Positions 63,085 to 64,000 of a stretch of 64,000 bases of DNA are shown piece after piece. Numbering within the stretch: the stretch's first letter is position 1; each line of letters starts with the position of its first letter. The stretch comes from Neckera pumila (Eukaryota > Streptophyta > Bryopsida > Hypnales > Neckeraceae), in contig OZ018415.1 in the NCBI GenBank assembly GCA_963969595.1, positions 3,348,001 through 3,412,000 of the forward strand, given 5' to 3'. The notes beneath the pieces were generated by a model. That model searched no databases. It was not told the origin of the DNA and saw only the letters and a list, made by a program, of their open reading frames with translations. The translations under genes and the position numbers were made by a program.

Positions 63085-64000
63085 GTTGATTTATCACAAT
63101 GGTGCCACCCATTTTGCTCTGAACCAAAGTCGAAGAACTAGCTATAGAGAGCGTTGGATGAGTTTCCAAGTGAAGGGCTCGCATTCTTTTCACTTAGTTC
63201 TTTGTCTCCATGTCTGCTACACCTAGCACGGCTTGGGCTTGCGGATTTGTGATAGAGCCCAATGTGGCGGCTGACAGAGTATTCTTGCAACTCATAGACC
63301 ATTGCAGATAATCATCGAAGTCTCCAGGCTTAGATCTTTTAGGTTGGTGTCCTGTAGTTCTTTGGGACAGCTATAATCAGATTAATGCTCCAATGGCAGT
63401 CATTCCGTCTGAGGTTGTTTGGCTAAGTAATTCTGCTCTGTGTTTTGATTAGAGGGATTCCTCTCTTTGCATTGATTTGGAAATCATATGAAGGATGCTT
63501 TTCCTTTATATAGTTCTACTTACGCATACGTTTTGAGAATTATTGATGGGAGTCGATGGTTGCAGTTTGAAGCTTTGGGGCGTGTACAAGCACATTGAAT
63601 CTTACGTTTTAGTTCTCTGGTAATCTCGTATCTTCTGTTCCAGTCTGATATTTATGAGTTCTTATTTGGTACATGTTTTCTTTAGTGAATTAATACCGTC
63701 AGAATGCATTTATCAAATCAAATCATAGAGCTTTTATAGAGTTGTGAGTTAGCTTCACCGGATAGGAGGACTCAGGTCATAATGTTGAGAAGGGCAAATT
63801 ACCTGTGTGCTGCAGTTCGTGAATAGCCGTCATCGACTTAAAAGAGATGATGTTGGTTGGTCTCCTTCGTCGTTGGCGGGAAGCACCTATTTTTGCAAGT
63901 CGTGCAGGGATTTAGTTCATTCGTAACCAGTCTATGAATTTCAGCGCGTAGTAGTTTCACAGGTTTCAGGAAGGACTAACCTTGATGTGGTGGGGCAGTA
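63085..64000 (+). other. 3' flank of the 65-aa protein gene
   Basis: Probably 3' UTR and intergenic DNA. No further exon or gene was identified before the end of the window; a gene beginning beyond it cannot be excluded. Confidence 0.45.

Overview
This is a nuclear plant-type chromosome segment: spliced protein genes with GT-AG introns, long AT-rich gaps, many short inverted-repeat transposons and telomere-type boxes beside housekeeping genes. The pectin-type GAUT gene, an ATP23 gene of the plant form and a RMA-like RING gene point to a land plant. The species cannot be fixed; a non-seed land plant (bryophyte or lycophyte) is only a guess. There are no prokaryotic signals, and no retroelement or virus coding region was recognised.

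Layout. 1-8.8 kb: two small MITEs, then a six-exon GAUT13/14-like galacturonosyltransferase gene (+, 3717-7739). 8.8-14.2 kb: transposon remains. 14.26-14.93 kb: an intronless C3HC4 RING gene (+). 18.1-20.0 kb: a five-exon ATP23-type mitochondrial metalloprotease gene (-) with a telomere-repeat array in intron 2. 20-31.5 kb: minisatellites, microsatellites and nested DNA transposons. 31.5-32.8 kb: an intronless reading frame for a His/Ser/Arg-rich protein (-). 34-52 kb: mostly repeats. 52.3-53.6 kb and 60.2-61.6 kb: two almost identical four-exon genes for 40S ribosomal protein S5 (both -), in a direct duplication of about 1.9-2.0 kb. 62.16-63.08 kb: a three-exon gene for a 65-residue, one-span membrane protein (+), head to head with the second RPS5 gene.

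The genes do not form one pathway. They cover cell-wall pectin synthesis, ubiquitin ligation, mitochondrial processing and translation. The spliced models were assembled by hand from reading frames, splice signals and remembered family features; five of the six or seven multi-exon/intronless models keep one frame through to a stop and have family-like length.

The non-genic DNA is better organised than the reading frames suggest. It holds a family of about 0.9-1.1 kb non-autonomous elements flanked by TTAA with CCCCTAAAG-type ends (nine to eleven copies), a 250-bp TA-flanked MITE family (five copies), a 270-290-bp MITE family with CATTAG ends (three copies), and a three-level nesting of these. 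I found no evidence for an undescribed multi-gene system. The most notable items are the TTAA element family, the patchwork identity of the RPS5 pair and the mixed 6-bp/7-bp telomeric array in the ATP23 intron.
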